Assembly: GCA_030652255.1 (NCBI GenBank)
Contig: JAUSAZ010000110.1
Span: 1-62,851, forward strand
Length of the DNA: 62,851 nucleotides
Direction of reading: 5' to 3'
Source: Myxococcales bacterium
Lineage (GTDB): Bacteria > Myxococcota_A > Polyangia > Polyangiales > Ga0077539
Both the position numbers and the translations under genes were made by a program. Position 1 is the stretch's first letter, and each line of letters opens with the position of its first letter. Positions 51,283-61,197 of this stretch are shown one piece after another. The notes beneath the pieces were generated by a model, which was given only the letters and a program-made list of their open reading frames with translations, was not told the DNA's origin and ran no database searches.

Positions 51283-51386
51283 GGGACGACGCCGCGGTCT
51301 TACTCCGAGCTCCAGCAAACCCACGCGGGACCCCCAGCGTCATCGACGGGACGACCCCGCCCACGCTGTCAGGCGTCGTGATCGTC

Positions 51387-52820
51387 TCAGGGGACGAGCC
51401 GCGCGGACACCGGGGCGTTCTGGTCTTCGGTGGCGCCGTTGCCCAGCTGCCCGAAGGTGTTGTTGCCCCAGCAGCGCACCACGCCGTCGGTGGTGAGCGC
51501 GCAGGAGTGGTAGTCGCCGACGGTGACGGCCGCGGCGTTGGTGACGCCGACCGTCTGCGGCGTGCGCGCGCAGGGGTAGTTGTCGAAGGAGAAGGAGCAG
51601 CGGTCCGTGGACGCGGCGCCGCTGCCCAGCTGACCGTTGTCGTCGCGCCCGAAGCAGCGGGCGCCGCCGCCGGTGAGCGTCACGCAGGTGTGGAAGCGCC
51701 CCGTCGCGACGTGGGCCACGCCCGCGAGGCCGGGCACCGCCGCGGGGCTCTGGGCGCAGGGCACCGAGCCGCTCGCCGTGCTGCACGTGGCGCTCGGGGC
51801 GCCCCCGAGCTGGCCGAGCGCGGCCCAGCCCCAGCACTGGAGCGTGCCATCGGCGCGGCGGGCGCAGGTGTGCGAGCCGCCCGCGGCGACCTCGGCGACG
51901 TTGGGGAGGGCGACCGCGGCGGGGCTGACCTGCGGCGTGGTGTCGGGATCGATGCGGCCGAGGCCGAGCTGCGCCGAGTCGTTGAGGCCCCAGCAGCGCA
52001 CGGTGTTGTCGCCGAGGCGGGCGCAGGTGTGGTTGCGCCCCGCGGCGAGCTGCACCACCCCGGTAAGCCCCGCGACCGTCGCGGGCGTCGGGACACACGG
52101 GACGGGCGTGCCGTCGCCCTCGTCGCACTGCCCCGTGGTGCTGGGCGCGGTGCCCGTCTGCCCGAAGCGGTTGGCGCCCCAGCAGCGGACGGTGCCGTCC
52201 ATGAGGAGGGCGCAGCCGTGGAAGGCGCCGAGCGCGAGCTGCCGCACCGGGGGGAGGGTGAGCCGGGCGGGCGTCGGGCTGGGCTGTAGCGACGTCGTGC
52301 CGGTGCCGAGCTCGCCGGCGTTGTTGAGCCCCCAGCACCAGGCGCTCTGGTCGGCGCGCACCACGCAGGTCGAGCCGTTGCCGGTGGCCACCTGACGGGC
52401 CTCGGTCACGCCCGCCACGGCGCGCGGGACGTTTTCGCAGGGCACCGTGACGGGGGGTGTGCTGCCGCGCACCCGGCAGCGCGTGCCGCTGTCCCCGGGG
52501 GCGACGCCGAGCTGTCCGTTGTCGTTGAGGCCCCAGCAGCGCACGGTGCCGTCGCTCATCGCGGCGCAGGTGTGCCCGGCGCTCGCGCCCGCGACCGCCA
52601 CCGCGCGGAGGGGACCCGCGTCGGCGTGGCCCCCTGTATCGGTGTGCCCGCCGGCGTCGGTGGCCACGACCCCCGCGTCGGTGACCCCCGCGTCGCGCGC
52701 CCCGGCGTCGGTGACCCCCGCGTCCCGGGCGTCGCCCTCGGATCCGCAGGCCGTGCCGATGGCGACGGCGGCGCAGGCGAGGAAGGTGGCGCGGCGGTGG
52801 GTGCGGCGTAGGGCGTTCAT
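51387..52820 (-). CDS. RCC1-repeat lipoprotein
   Basis: The 477-residue protein has a lipobox (VAIGTAC), an Asp/Ala/Gly stalk (DAGVTDAG units) and seven RCC1-type repeats of about 50-60 residues, each with the pattern GxxHTCAxxxDGTVRCWGxNxxGQLG. These form a seven-bladed propeller. The two cysteines per blade probably make stabilising disulfides outside the cell. In bacteria such proteins are surface or secreted; the partner is unknown. ATG 52820 starts the signal peptide. It is divergent from ftsA with 108 bp between them. Confidence 0.92.
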   Translation of the reverse strand: MNALRRTHRRATFLACAAVAIGTACGSEGDARDAGVTDAGARDAGVTDAGVVATDAGGHTDTGGHADAGPLRAVAVAGASAGHTCAAMSDGTVRCWGLNDNGQLGVAPGDSGTRCRVRGSTPPVTVPCENVPRAVAGVTEARQVATGNGSTCVVRADQSAWCWGLNNAGELGTGTTSLQPSPTPARLTLPPVRQLALGAFHGCALLMDGTVRCWGANRFGQTGTAPSTTGQCDEGDGTPVPCVPTPATVAGLTGVVQLAAGRNHTCARLGDNTVRCWGLNDSAQLGLGRIDPDTTPQVSPAAVALPNVAEVAAGGSHTCARRADGTLQCWGWAALGQLGGAPSATCSTASGSVPCAQSPAAVPGLAGVAHVATGRFHTCVTLTGGGARCFGRDDNGQLGSGAASTDRCSFSFDNYPCARTPQTVGVTNAAAVTVGDYHSCALTTDGVVRCWGNNTFGQLGNGATEDQNAPVSARLVP

Positions 52821-52928
52821 CGCCGGCAGGATCCATCGTCGGGCGGGGTCGCGCAATGCGCCCCGGGTGAGAGATGTGTGCAGGATTTTTGTGGAGCCGC
52901 TTCGGGGTGTGGCAAGGGCGATGACGTC

Positions 52929-54218
52929 ATGGAACGCCCCTCGGCAAAGCCCGGAGAGATCATCGTCGGCCTGGACATCGGAAGCACCACCGTGCGCGCG
53001 GTGGTCGGCGAGATCGGCACCGACGGCGTGGACATCACCGGCGTCGGTGAGTCCCGCTCGCGCGGCATGCGGAAGGGCGTGGTGGTCAACATCGAGAGCA
53101 CGCAGCAGTCCATCCGCGAGGCGGTGGACAAGGCCAGCATGATGGCCGGCGTGCAGATCGCCACGGTGTTCTCGGGCATCGCGGGCTCGCACCTGCGGGG
53201 GGTCAACTCGCACGGCATCGTGTCGATCGCCAACCACGAGTGCTCCCGCGAGGACGTCGACCGCGTGCTCGACCAGGCGCGGCGCATCTCGATGCCCCTC
53301 GACCGCACGGTCATCCACGTGCTGCCGCAGGACTTCGTCATCGACCAGCAGGACGGCGTGCGCGAGCCCGTCGGCATGAGCGGCGTCCGCATCGAGGCGC
53401 GGGTGCACCTGGTGACGGCGGCGGTGTCGAGCGTGCAGAACGTCACCAAGTGCATCGAGCGCTGCAACCTCCACGTGACCGAGCTGGTGCTGACGCCGCT
53501 CGCGAGCGCCGAGGCGGTGCTCACCGACGACGAGAAGGAGATCGGCGTGGCGCTGGTCGACATCGGCGGCGGCGCGACGGACGTGGTGATCTACTCCGAG
53601 GGGTCGCTGCGGCACACCGCGGTGCTCCCCATCGGCGGGGAGAACCTCACCAACGACATCGCCGCGGGGCTGCGTACGCCCGCGAGCGAGGCCGAGCGCA
53701 TCAAGGTGCGCTACGGCTGCGCGATGCGCTCGATGGTCGACCCTGAGGAGACCCTCGAGGTCCCCGGGGTGGGCGGGCGCCCGTCGCGCACGCTGTCGCG
53801 GGACTTCCTGGCCTCCATCGCCGAGCCGCGGATGGACGAGCTCTTCCAGTGCATCGCGCAGGCGCTGCACAACAGCGGGATGATCGACCGGCTCAACGCC
53901 GGCGTCGTGCTCTGCGGCGGCGGCTCGCTGCTGGAGGGGAGCGTCGAGCTCGCCGAGCAGATCCTCCAGGTGCCGGTGCGCCGCGGGGTCCCGACGGGCA
54001 TCGGGGGAATGGTGGAGATGGTGCGCAGCCCCGCGATGGCCACGGCGGTGGGGCTGGTGAAGTACGGCGCGGCGCGCCCGGCGCGCATCGCGGTGCCCTC
54101 GACGGCGGGGACGTACCAGGGGCCGGTGAAGGCCAGCGCGACGACCGAGGGTCGGGCGCAGGCCGCGGGCGAGTCGGCCTGGGGCCGGTTCCGGGGCTGG
54201 CTGGGCGAAGTGTTCTGA
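52929..54218 (+). CDS. ftsA: Cell division protein FtsA
   Basis: The 429-residue actin-like protein tethers FtsZ to the membrane. It shows the phosphate 1 motif IVGLDIGSTTVRAVVGE, SHLRGVNSHGIV, VALVDIGGGATDVVIY (phosphate 2), IGGENLTNDIAAGL, and VVLCGGGSLLEG (adenosine motif). The C-terminal amphipathic helix AWGRFRGWLGEVF is the membrane anchor. ATG 52929 gives the usual length; an upstream in-frame start adds 17 unconserved residues. ftsZ follows after 107 bp. Upstream, 12.8 kb of unrelated genes separate it from ftsQ. Confidence 0.97.
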   Translation: MERPSAKPGEIIVGLDIGSTTVRAVVGEIGTDGVDITGVGESRSRGMRKGVVVNIESTQQSIREAVDKASMMAGVQIATVFSGIAGSHLRGVNSHGIVSIANHECSREDVDRVLDQARRISMPLDRTVIHVLPQDFVIDQQDGVREPVGMSGVRIEARVHLVTAAVSSVQNVTKCIERCNLHVTELVLTPLASAEAVLTDDEKEIGVALVDIGGGATDVVIYSEGSLRHTAVLPIGGENLTNDIAAGLRTPASEAERIKVRYGCAMRSMVDPEETLEVPGVGGRPSRTLSRDFLASIAEPRMDELFQCIAQALHNSGMIDRLNAGVVLCGGGSLLEGSVELAEQILQVPVRRGVPTGIGGMVEMVRSPAMATAVGLVKYGAARPARIAVPSTAGTYQGPVKASATTEGRAQAAGESAWGRFRGWLGEVF

Positions 54219-54325
54219 AGGAAATCCGCTGCGCGTGCTTTGGACGGCATCGCGCGGCATCAACCGCGGCTCCCCGCGCGCGGACGTGCGCGTCGGGGAC
54301 CACCGCAGCCTTGGGAGGAACTCAC

Positions 54326-55585
<1,260 letters not shown>

Positions 55586-55740
55586 CCCGCGCATCGACCG
55601 CGCGGTCCCGGCGACGGGGCCGCGGGCGAAGTCCACATCTCCGCGTGGCGCATGGGACATCCAACGCCCCGTGGGCTTGACGGCACCCCGCCGGTGGAAT
55701 CCCAACCAGACGTCGCCGCGGTGCGAACCGGGCGTCCACG

Positions 55741-55800
55741 GATTACCATTGTATGTAATATGGGTTATTTAACCTATCGTACTTACATGGTATTGTGCTC
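55741..55800. promoter_or_regulatory. AT-rich palindromic island after ftsZ
   Basis: This 60-bp stretch is far more AT-rich than its surroundings. It contains the perfect hairpin GGTTA-TT-TAACC (55763-55774) inside a wider frame of TACCAT (55744-55749) and ATGGTA (55787-55792). It lies 207 bp before the nucleotidyltransferase start and could be its promoter/operator or the edge of acquired DNA. The rest of 55586-56006 shows nothing recognisable. Confidence 0.5.
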
Positions 55801-56006
55801 GCAGCGATGAGGGATCGGACCCTGGATGGCTCCCACGTCGTCGTCGGAGGTTGCAGCGTGACCTCCGCGTGAGCGCCGCGCTCGACGGTGCGGCGTCCAC
55901 GGGACTACGCTCGCCGGACGTGAGCCACGTACCGACCGATTCTGCGCTGTCGCCGCGACAGTCCCAGCGTTTCTGGGATGGGGTACGGTTCGCGGAGAGG
56001 TTCTTC

Positions 56007-56562
56007 ATGGGCACCGACGAAGTTCACGGCGCGATGCGTCGGCTCTGCCAGACGCTCGAAGCCGACGGCATCCCCTACGCGATCGCCGGCGCGATGGCGC
56101 TCAACCTCTGGGGCTATCGGCGTGTGACGACGGACGTCGCCGTTCTTCTCGACGCCGCCGGCCTCGCGGCCTTCAAGGCGAAGCACCTCGGGCGCGGCTA
56201 TCTCGAGCGCTTCCCCGGCTCGAAGGGAGTTCGGGACACCGAGTCCGGCGTGAAGATCGACGTGCTGCTCACGGGCGACTTCCCAGGTGACGGGCTGCCG
56301 AAGGAGGTGAGCTTTCCTTCGCCGACCGTGGCCGTGCGCGGCGACGCCGTGATGGTGTTGCCTATCCGGTATCTCGTCGAGCTGAAGCTCGCGTCGGGCC
56401 TTACCAACCCCGATCGCCTGAAAGACCTCGCAGACGTCCAGGAGCTCATTCGCCACGCCGCGCTCCCGCTGGAACTCGTCGACGACCATCGCCCCGATGG
56501 TGCGGGCGAAGTACGCCGAGATCTGGAACAGCACGAAGCGTGACGAGGACAGCGATTACTGA
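56007..56562 (+). pseudogene. Nucleotidyltransferase-fold protein (AbiEii-like) with 3' frameshift
   Basis: The reading frame encodes a nucleotidyltransferase-fold protein: IPYAIAGAMALNLWGYRRVT, TDVAVLLDAAG, SGVKIDVLLTGDFPGDG and VELKLASGLTNPDRLKDLAD. The annotated frame ends at 56543 with an unrelated tail. The expected family ending is found in another frame, as APMVRAKYAEIWNSTK, stopping at 56562, so a frameshift near 56480 is likely. The second acidic residue of the TxDxD-type motif is alanine, so activity is doubtful. ATG 56007, with GAGAGG upstream, fits the domain; an in-frame start at 55851 is possible. Confidence 0.7.
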
Positions 56563-57187
56563 CATCTCAGCCGGCCGTTGCGGACGTGGCCCGCGACCTC
56601 GTCGCCGGTCGCGACGTAGAACACGAACACCGGGGCGCCGTCGATGTAGCGGGTCTCGCTCGTGACGGAGACGCGGCCCTTGCGGACGCAGGGGACGGGG
56701 TGGGCCTCGGGCTCGCGCGTGGCGTCGTAGCGCGCGACGCCGTGGAGGTCGCGGCCCGTGAAGGGTGTCGAGCAGCGACCCGAACCCGAGGGTGGCCGTC
56801 CCGCCGGTGCCCGACTGCGCCGGGATGTAGCGGGAAGTGACGCTCGCGAAGTGCCGCACGCCCGTCACGGTGGTGTTGCCCCCGTTGGGGATCAGGAGGT
56901 TCTCCCGGAAAATGTCGCCCGCGGCGTCGAGGCCGGTCACTGTGGCGACCGTGGCGTCCCAGTCGGCGTGGCTCGAGAGCGCCAGCGTCACGATGCGCGG
57001 GGAATTCATCCGGGAGCCGCCCTGCGCGCCGTCGAGGGCGATGCCGGAGAGCGTCTGCGCGGTCGCGGTTCTCCTTCCACGACCGGGCGTCGTCGGAGTA
57101 CGGCAGCACCCCCGCGCGGGCGACCGCGGCCTCGACGCGCAGGTCGCCCTGGGGCGTCGGGCAGACGCCTCGGGTGGGGCCGGACAT
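56556..57187 (-). pseudogene. Phage structural (capsid decoration-like) protein, two frameshifts
   Basis: Three frames read in series give one protein. First is SGPTRGVCPTPQGDLRVEA...LPYSDDARSWKENRDRA from ATG 57187. After a shift near 57060 comes QTLSGIALDGAQGGSR, VTLALSSHADWDATVATVTG, LIPNGGNTTVTG and YIPAQSGTGGTATLGFG. After a shift near 56770 comes FTGRDLHGVARYDATREPEA, CVRKGRVSVTSETRYIDG and EVAGHVRNGRL, ending at 56556. The middle block is typical of phage tail or capsid structural proteins. The ATG overlaps the stop of the 67-residue gene (TGATG). No other phage genes remain. Confidence 0.7.
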
Positions 57188-57390
57188 CAGGCGGGCGAAC
57201 CCTCTTCGCGCCAGATTCGAATGAGAGCTGTCTCCATCTCGCTCGAAGCGTCCTGAAGCGCCGCGAGTGATTGCTCGAGCCCGACCCACGCCACCCCGGC
57301 GCGTAGCGCGCGCCGGTAGAACTCGGTCGCGCGCTCGGGCTGGTTCGACGGCATGGAGAAGAGTCCTGCGCGGGCTTCGTCTCTCGTCAT
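57187..57390 (-). CDS. Small hypothetical protein coupled to the phage structural pseudogene
   Basis: A 67-residue helical protein (MTRDEARAGLFSMPSNQPER, FYRRALRAGVAWVGLEQSL, ALIRIWREEGSPA). GGAGG lies 7 nt before ATG 57390, a better fit than the in-frame ATG at 57402. Its stop overlaps the start of the phage-like gene, as in phage late operons. No family is recognised; it is probably a remnant of the same prophage. Confidence 0.5.
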   Translation of the reverse strand: MTRDEARAGLFSMPSNQPERATEFYRRALRAGVAWVGLEQSLAALQDASSEMETALIRIWREEGSPA

Positions 57391-57497
57391 CAGGGCCTCC
57401 ATCTTGTCACTGCCGCGTAGACCAACGCACTTCTTCCGTTCTCACTGTCGAGGCCCTTCGGTGACACCGGCGAAGCAACAAGCGCCTCACGCGCCCG

Positions 57498-57766
57498 GTG
57501 GTGGGCGTGCGGCAGTCGGCGACGCTGCGCGAGATCACCGACGCGCGCCGCGCTGCGGGAAGGCCTGCCGATCGCGAGCGGCGTGATCGAGGGCGCGTGC
57601 CGATCGCTGGTCCAGGACCGGATGGGAATCACCGGAGCGCGCTGGGCGGTCCGATGGTGTCGAGGCCGTCCTTCGCACTCGCGCGCTGATCGCCTCGGGC
57701 GACTGGGAGGCCTACTGCCGACTCCACCTCAGGACGGCACCCGCGGGGAACAACCCGACGTGGTAG
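57498..57766 (+). pseudogene. ISKra4-family transposase, C-terminal relic
   Basis: Several frames carry pieces of the C-terminus of ISKra4-type transposases: VRQSATLREITD, then LPIASGVIEGACRSLVQDRM and GITGARWAV, then after a shift near 57650 DGVEAVLRTRALIASGDWEAY and a stop at 57766. The motif GVIEGACRxLVKDRM with GARW is characteristic of this family. The N-terminal part and inverted repeats were not found, so the element is dead. The remaining sequence 57767-57889 shows nothing recognisable. Confidence 0.75.
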
Positions 57767-57889
57767 GCCGCCGCGTGATTGTCAGGCGCTCCGCCCGGAG
57801 AGAGCCGCGCGCCCCGGCGGGCGGGCCCAGGCACTGTCGACGAGGGCGTTGCTGGCCCCGCGGTCGTGCCATGATTTCCAGCGTCGTGG

Positions 57890-59116
57890 TCAGTCGTGGT
57901 GCGGGCCGAGCCACACCGCCGGCGGGCAGAAGTCGAGCCCGCCGCCGAGCGCGACGCGCCGCCCGCGCGGGTGATGGATGTGGCGCGCGCGGGGGTTGAC
58001 CGAGACCTCGACGGGCTCCGCGCCCGGGCGCTCGATGCGCGCGAGGTAGACCCCCGGCGCCGTCCGCCGCAGCGCGCCGACGGTGGCCCCCTCGGGGAAC
58101 ACCGCCGACTCCCGGAGTCGCGCTCGCTCGGCGTTGCAGGCCGCCATCTGATCGCGGAGGAAGGTCGCCGCCGCGACGGCGCCCGCGTCCGTCGCCGGGA
58201 CCAGGCCACCGTCGCGCGTTGCCCCCGCGGTGACGTAGCGTTGCGGTCTCCGCCAGAACGTCGCGCGCAGCACGGCGCCCTCCTGCTCGAACGCCACGGG
58301 GGAAGGGTCCCCGGTCGGCATGTCCGCGACCGGCGCGGGAGGTCGCCCCGGCGCGGCGAACACCCGGCGGGGCGCGGCGCCGTCGGCCAGCGCGAACACG
58401 GCGTCGTCCTCCCCGGCCCCGCGCGCGAAGAGGGCGCCGTCGGGCGCGTACGCCGGCGCGGTGAGCCCGTCCGCCGCCTCGACGCGACCGCTCGCCACGT
58501 CGACGACGTAGAGTCCGCGGCTGCCGATCGCGACGCGCTCGCCGTCGGGCCGCCACGCGACGACGACCTCCGGCCCGGCGTCCCGGGTGATCCGCGCGCG
58601 CCGACCCGCGGCGCCGAGCAGCCACACCTCGGCGTGGCAGAAGTCGCCGCAGAGGTAGGTCGCCGCGAAGACCGCCGCCCCGCCGCCCGGCGCCCGGTGC
58701 AGCCGTGCCTCGGTCACCACCCGCGCGTTGGGCACCGTGCCGCGCACGCCGCGGGCCTCGACGGTCGCAGTCGCACCGACCTGCGTGTCGTGTTCACCCA
58801 TGCCGGCCGTGTCGTCGACGTAGGTCACCCGCTCGCCGTCCGCGAGGGCGAGGTCGGGACCGTGCTCGGGGTGCAGGGCGACGGTGGCCCCCGCCTGCTC
58901 GGCCACGATGACCCCGACGGTCGGCGGGAGGGGGTCGGCGACCGAGAAGGCCGGGCGGGCCTCCGCGACGGGCGCACCCGCGTCGGTGGTGGTCGGCGTC
59001 GCGGGCGCAACGGGCGCCGCGGGTGCAACGCGCGTCACGGGTGCAGCAGGCGCGGCGGTGGCGCAGGCGCCGACGAGGACGAGCGCGAGGGTCCGGACGG
59101 GAGGCAGGGGAATCAT
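57890..59116 (-). CDS. Lipoprotein with propeller-like domain, unknown function
   Basis: The 408-residue protein has a lipobox (LVLVGAC), a linker rich in Ala, Pro and Thr (to about residue 55) and a beta-rich body with WD40/TolB-like turns (VVVAWRPDGERVAIGSRG, LTAPAYAPDGALFARG). A pair of cysteines is seen in YLCGDFCHAEVWLLG, and the protein ends near HIHHPRGRRVALGGG. It is likely a periplasmic or outer-membrane-attached protein. I do not recognise a precise family. It follows the M48 peptidase on the same strand after 105 bp. Confidence 0.78.
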   Translation of the reverse strand: MIPLPPVRTLALVLVGACATAAPAAPVTRVAPAAPVAPATPTTTDAGAPVAEARPAFSVADPLPPTVGVIVAEQAGATVALHPEHGPDLALADGERVTYVDDTAGMGEHDTQVGATATVEARGVRGTVPNARVVTEARLHRAPGGGAAVFAATYLCGDFCHAEVWLLGAAGRRARITRDAGPEVVVAWRPDGERVAIGSRGLYVVDVASGRVEAADGLTAPAYAPDGALFARGAGEDDAVFALADGAAPRRVFAAPGRPPAPVADMPTGDPSPVAFEQEGAVLRATFWRRPQRYVTAGATRDGGLVPATDAGAVAAATFLRDQMAACNAERARLRESAVFPEGATVGALRRTAPGVYLARIERPGAEPVEVSVNPRARHIHHPRGRRVALGGGLDFCPPAVWLGPHHD

Positions 59117-59221
59117 GGCGGGCCCGACGATAGGACCGCTCCGCGGGAGGTGTCGAACGCGGACTACGCCGGCGCGAGGATGGAGGGTACGAGCTCGAGA
59201 CGTCGGGCGGGGAGGGGAGTG

Positions 59222-61066
59222 CTACTTGCCGCCGGTGGGATCGGGCGCCACGAGCGGAGCCACGTCGGGCGCGGCCGTGCCGCTCGGCGGGGGCGGAGGC
59301 GCGAGCTCGGTGGCGCTGAGGAGCAGCGCCGAGGCGAACACCACCGCGCCGATGCCGGCCACGACGATGCCGCCCATGCGGCCCCACATGCCCGTGTACG
59401 ACGACACGGTCTCGCCCTGGGTGCGCAGCTCGTCGAGGTCGATCTGCTGGCTGATGCCGCGGCGGAACCACCCTACGGCCTGGAAGGGCTGCCCCACGAG
59501 GCGGGTGACGGTCTTCCATCCGAACCACGCGTTGCCGAAGAGCGGCAGCCAGTGCTCGTAGTTGAGGGTCATGAGCCCGCCCTGCGGGTCTTCCATCATC
59601 ATGTCCTCAGAGACGTAGCTGCCCGCGTCGGCGCGGCCGATGAGGGTGCCCTGCACGGCCACCGGGCGACCGCGAAGGGGCGAGGCGTAGGGGTCCATCA
59701 TGAGCTCGATCACCGAGGTCATGGCGGGCTGCCCCAGGGTCGGGAAGCGCCAGAAGCCGCGCAGGGTCATGCCGAGGCCGATGCCCAGCACCACGCCCCC
59801 GAAGCCCGCGCCGGCGAGGGCCCCGGAGCCCGCGATGGCCCCGACGGTGCCGAGCGCGATGGCGGCCACGGCGCCGAGGTGCGGCGCGAACCAGACGAGC
59901 ACCTCCAGCGCGAAGTTGCCGCGCAGCCGCGCGTAGTCGAGGGGCCGACCGTAGGCGTCCGTGGGATCGAAGCGGAAGAGCGGCTGGATGGACATGGCCG
60001 CGGACTGCTCGCAGAGCACCTTGATGCGCTTGCCGGTGAGCGGGTGCGTGCTGCCGAGCTCGAGCACCCCGGCCCAGGGGTTGTGCAGGTCGAAGAGGAA
60101 GACCTTCTCGATGCGGGCGATGCCGTCGGGCGTGGCCTGCACGTCGGGGGTCTCGTGCCCGGCGAGGGCGCCCGCCATCGCGTGGCCGCCCTGGTGCGCG
60201 GCGCCGTAGGCGAAGCCCGTCGAGCGGGCGCTGCCCGGGTCGGCCACGCCGAGGGCGCGGGTGCCGCCCATGAGCTTGCGCGAGAACTCCGTGTTGGGCT
60301 GCCGCGCGAGGCCGTAGGCGACCTTCACGAGGGCCATGGAGAGGGCGTTGGGGTTGCGCGTCTCGGCGCCGGCGAACTCGTCGGCGTAGTACTCCCGCAC
60401 GCGCGACAGGTAGAGCAGCATGTACTGCGACACCCACCAGAAGACGTACGCCACGAGGGCGATCATGGCGGCGGCCTCGCCGATGCCCTTGGAGTCGTTG
60501 CCCTTCGGCCGGATGCTCTTCGCGACGACGTAGATCTGCCAGAGGATCTGCACCAGCGTCGACGCCAGGGTCATGACGATGAAGTCGCGGTGCACGATGT
60601 GCCCGAGCTCGTGGGCGCACACCGCGGCGAGCTCGTCGTCGTTGAGGTAGTGCAGCAGGCCGCGGGTGAGCACCATGCGCGACCGGTCGGCGGTGGAGCC
60701 GTAGCAGTACGCGGTGGGGTTCATGTCATCGATGAGCTTGAGCGCGGGCACCTTCACCCCGTGCCGCTGGCACGTGTTGTAGATGAACTGCGCCACCCCG
60801 GGCCGGTACTGCGCGAGCTCCTCGAAGGGCATGTCGCGGCAGCGGTAGAACCAGCGGTTGGTGAGGTCCATCAGCCACGGCGAGATGAGCCACATGAGCC
60901 CGTTGATCGCGATGGTGAGGCCTATGGCGAGCGCGAGGACGAGGCCCGCCCCCATGTCGCCCATGGACTGCGCCATCGCGAAGATGATGGGTGTGAGCAG
61001 GATGAACACGAAGCCCGAGATCATCGAGAGCGTGAAGACCGAGGCGGTGATGGCCCTGGAGCGCAT
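59222..61066 (-). CDS. M48-family integral membrane zinc metalloprotease, extended
   Basis: The 614-residue protein has two N-terminal membrane helices (about 10-32 and 41-62). The zinc site HELGH is at H152-H156 with a downstream glutamate in YYADEFAGAE, and further helices flank it. This is the HtpX/Ste24-like arrangement with the active site at the inner face of the membrane. Unlike HtpX (about 290 residues), it has an extra C-terminal half with four or more hydrophobic segments and an OB-like domain (LRGRPVAVQGTLIG), then a proline-rich tail. It probably takes part in membrane protein quality control. GGAGAGGAG precedes ATG 61066. Confidence 0.9.
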   Translation of the reverse strand: MRSRAITASVFTLSMISGFVFILLTPIIFAMAQSMGDMGAGLVLALAIGLTIAINGLMWLISPWLMDLTNRWFYRCRDMPFEELAQYRPGVAQFIYNTCQRHGVKVPALKLIDDMNPTAYCYGSTADRSRMVLTRGLLHYLNDDELAAVCAHELGHIVHRDFIVMTLASTLVQILWQIYVVAKSIRPKGNDSKGIGEAAAMIALVAYVFWWVSQYMLLYLSRVREYYADEFAGAETRNPNALSMALVKVAYGLARQPNTEFSRKLMGGTRALGVADPGSARSTGFAYGAAHQGGHAMAGALAGHETPDVQATPDGIARIEKVFLFDLHNPWAGVLELGSTHPLTGKRIKVLCEQSAAMSIQPLFRFDPTDAYGRPLDYARLRGNFALEVLVWFAPHLGAVAAIALGTVGAIAGSGALAGAGFGGVVLGIGLGMTLRGFWRFPTLGQPAMTSVIELMMDPYASPLRGRPVAVQGTLIGRADAGSYVSEDMMMEDPQGGLMTLNYEHWLPLFGNAWFGWKTVTRLVGQPFQAVGWFRRGISQQIDLDELRTQGETVSSYTGMWGRMGGIVVAGIGAVVFASALLLSATELAPPPPPSGTAAPDVAPLVAPDPTGGK

Positions 61067-61197
61067 TGGGACTCCTCTCCTTTCGACAGTGGGCGCGCCC
61101 CTCCCCTGCGGACGGTCGGCGGCGCGCGTCGGGCCGATCATAGGCGTTGTCGTGGCCGCGTGGGCGCGTGATACGGTCGCGGCAGGCGAAGTCGATC

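Noticed and set aside
51023..51380. Proteins with repeated GGIFPSLTLRVRLGS-type peptides on both strands
   Set aside because: They are translations of the palindrome arms, which read similarly on both strands.
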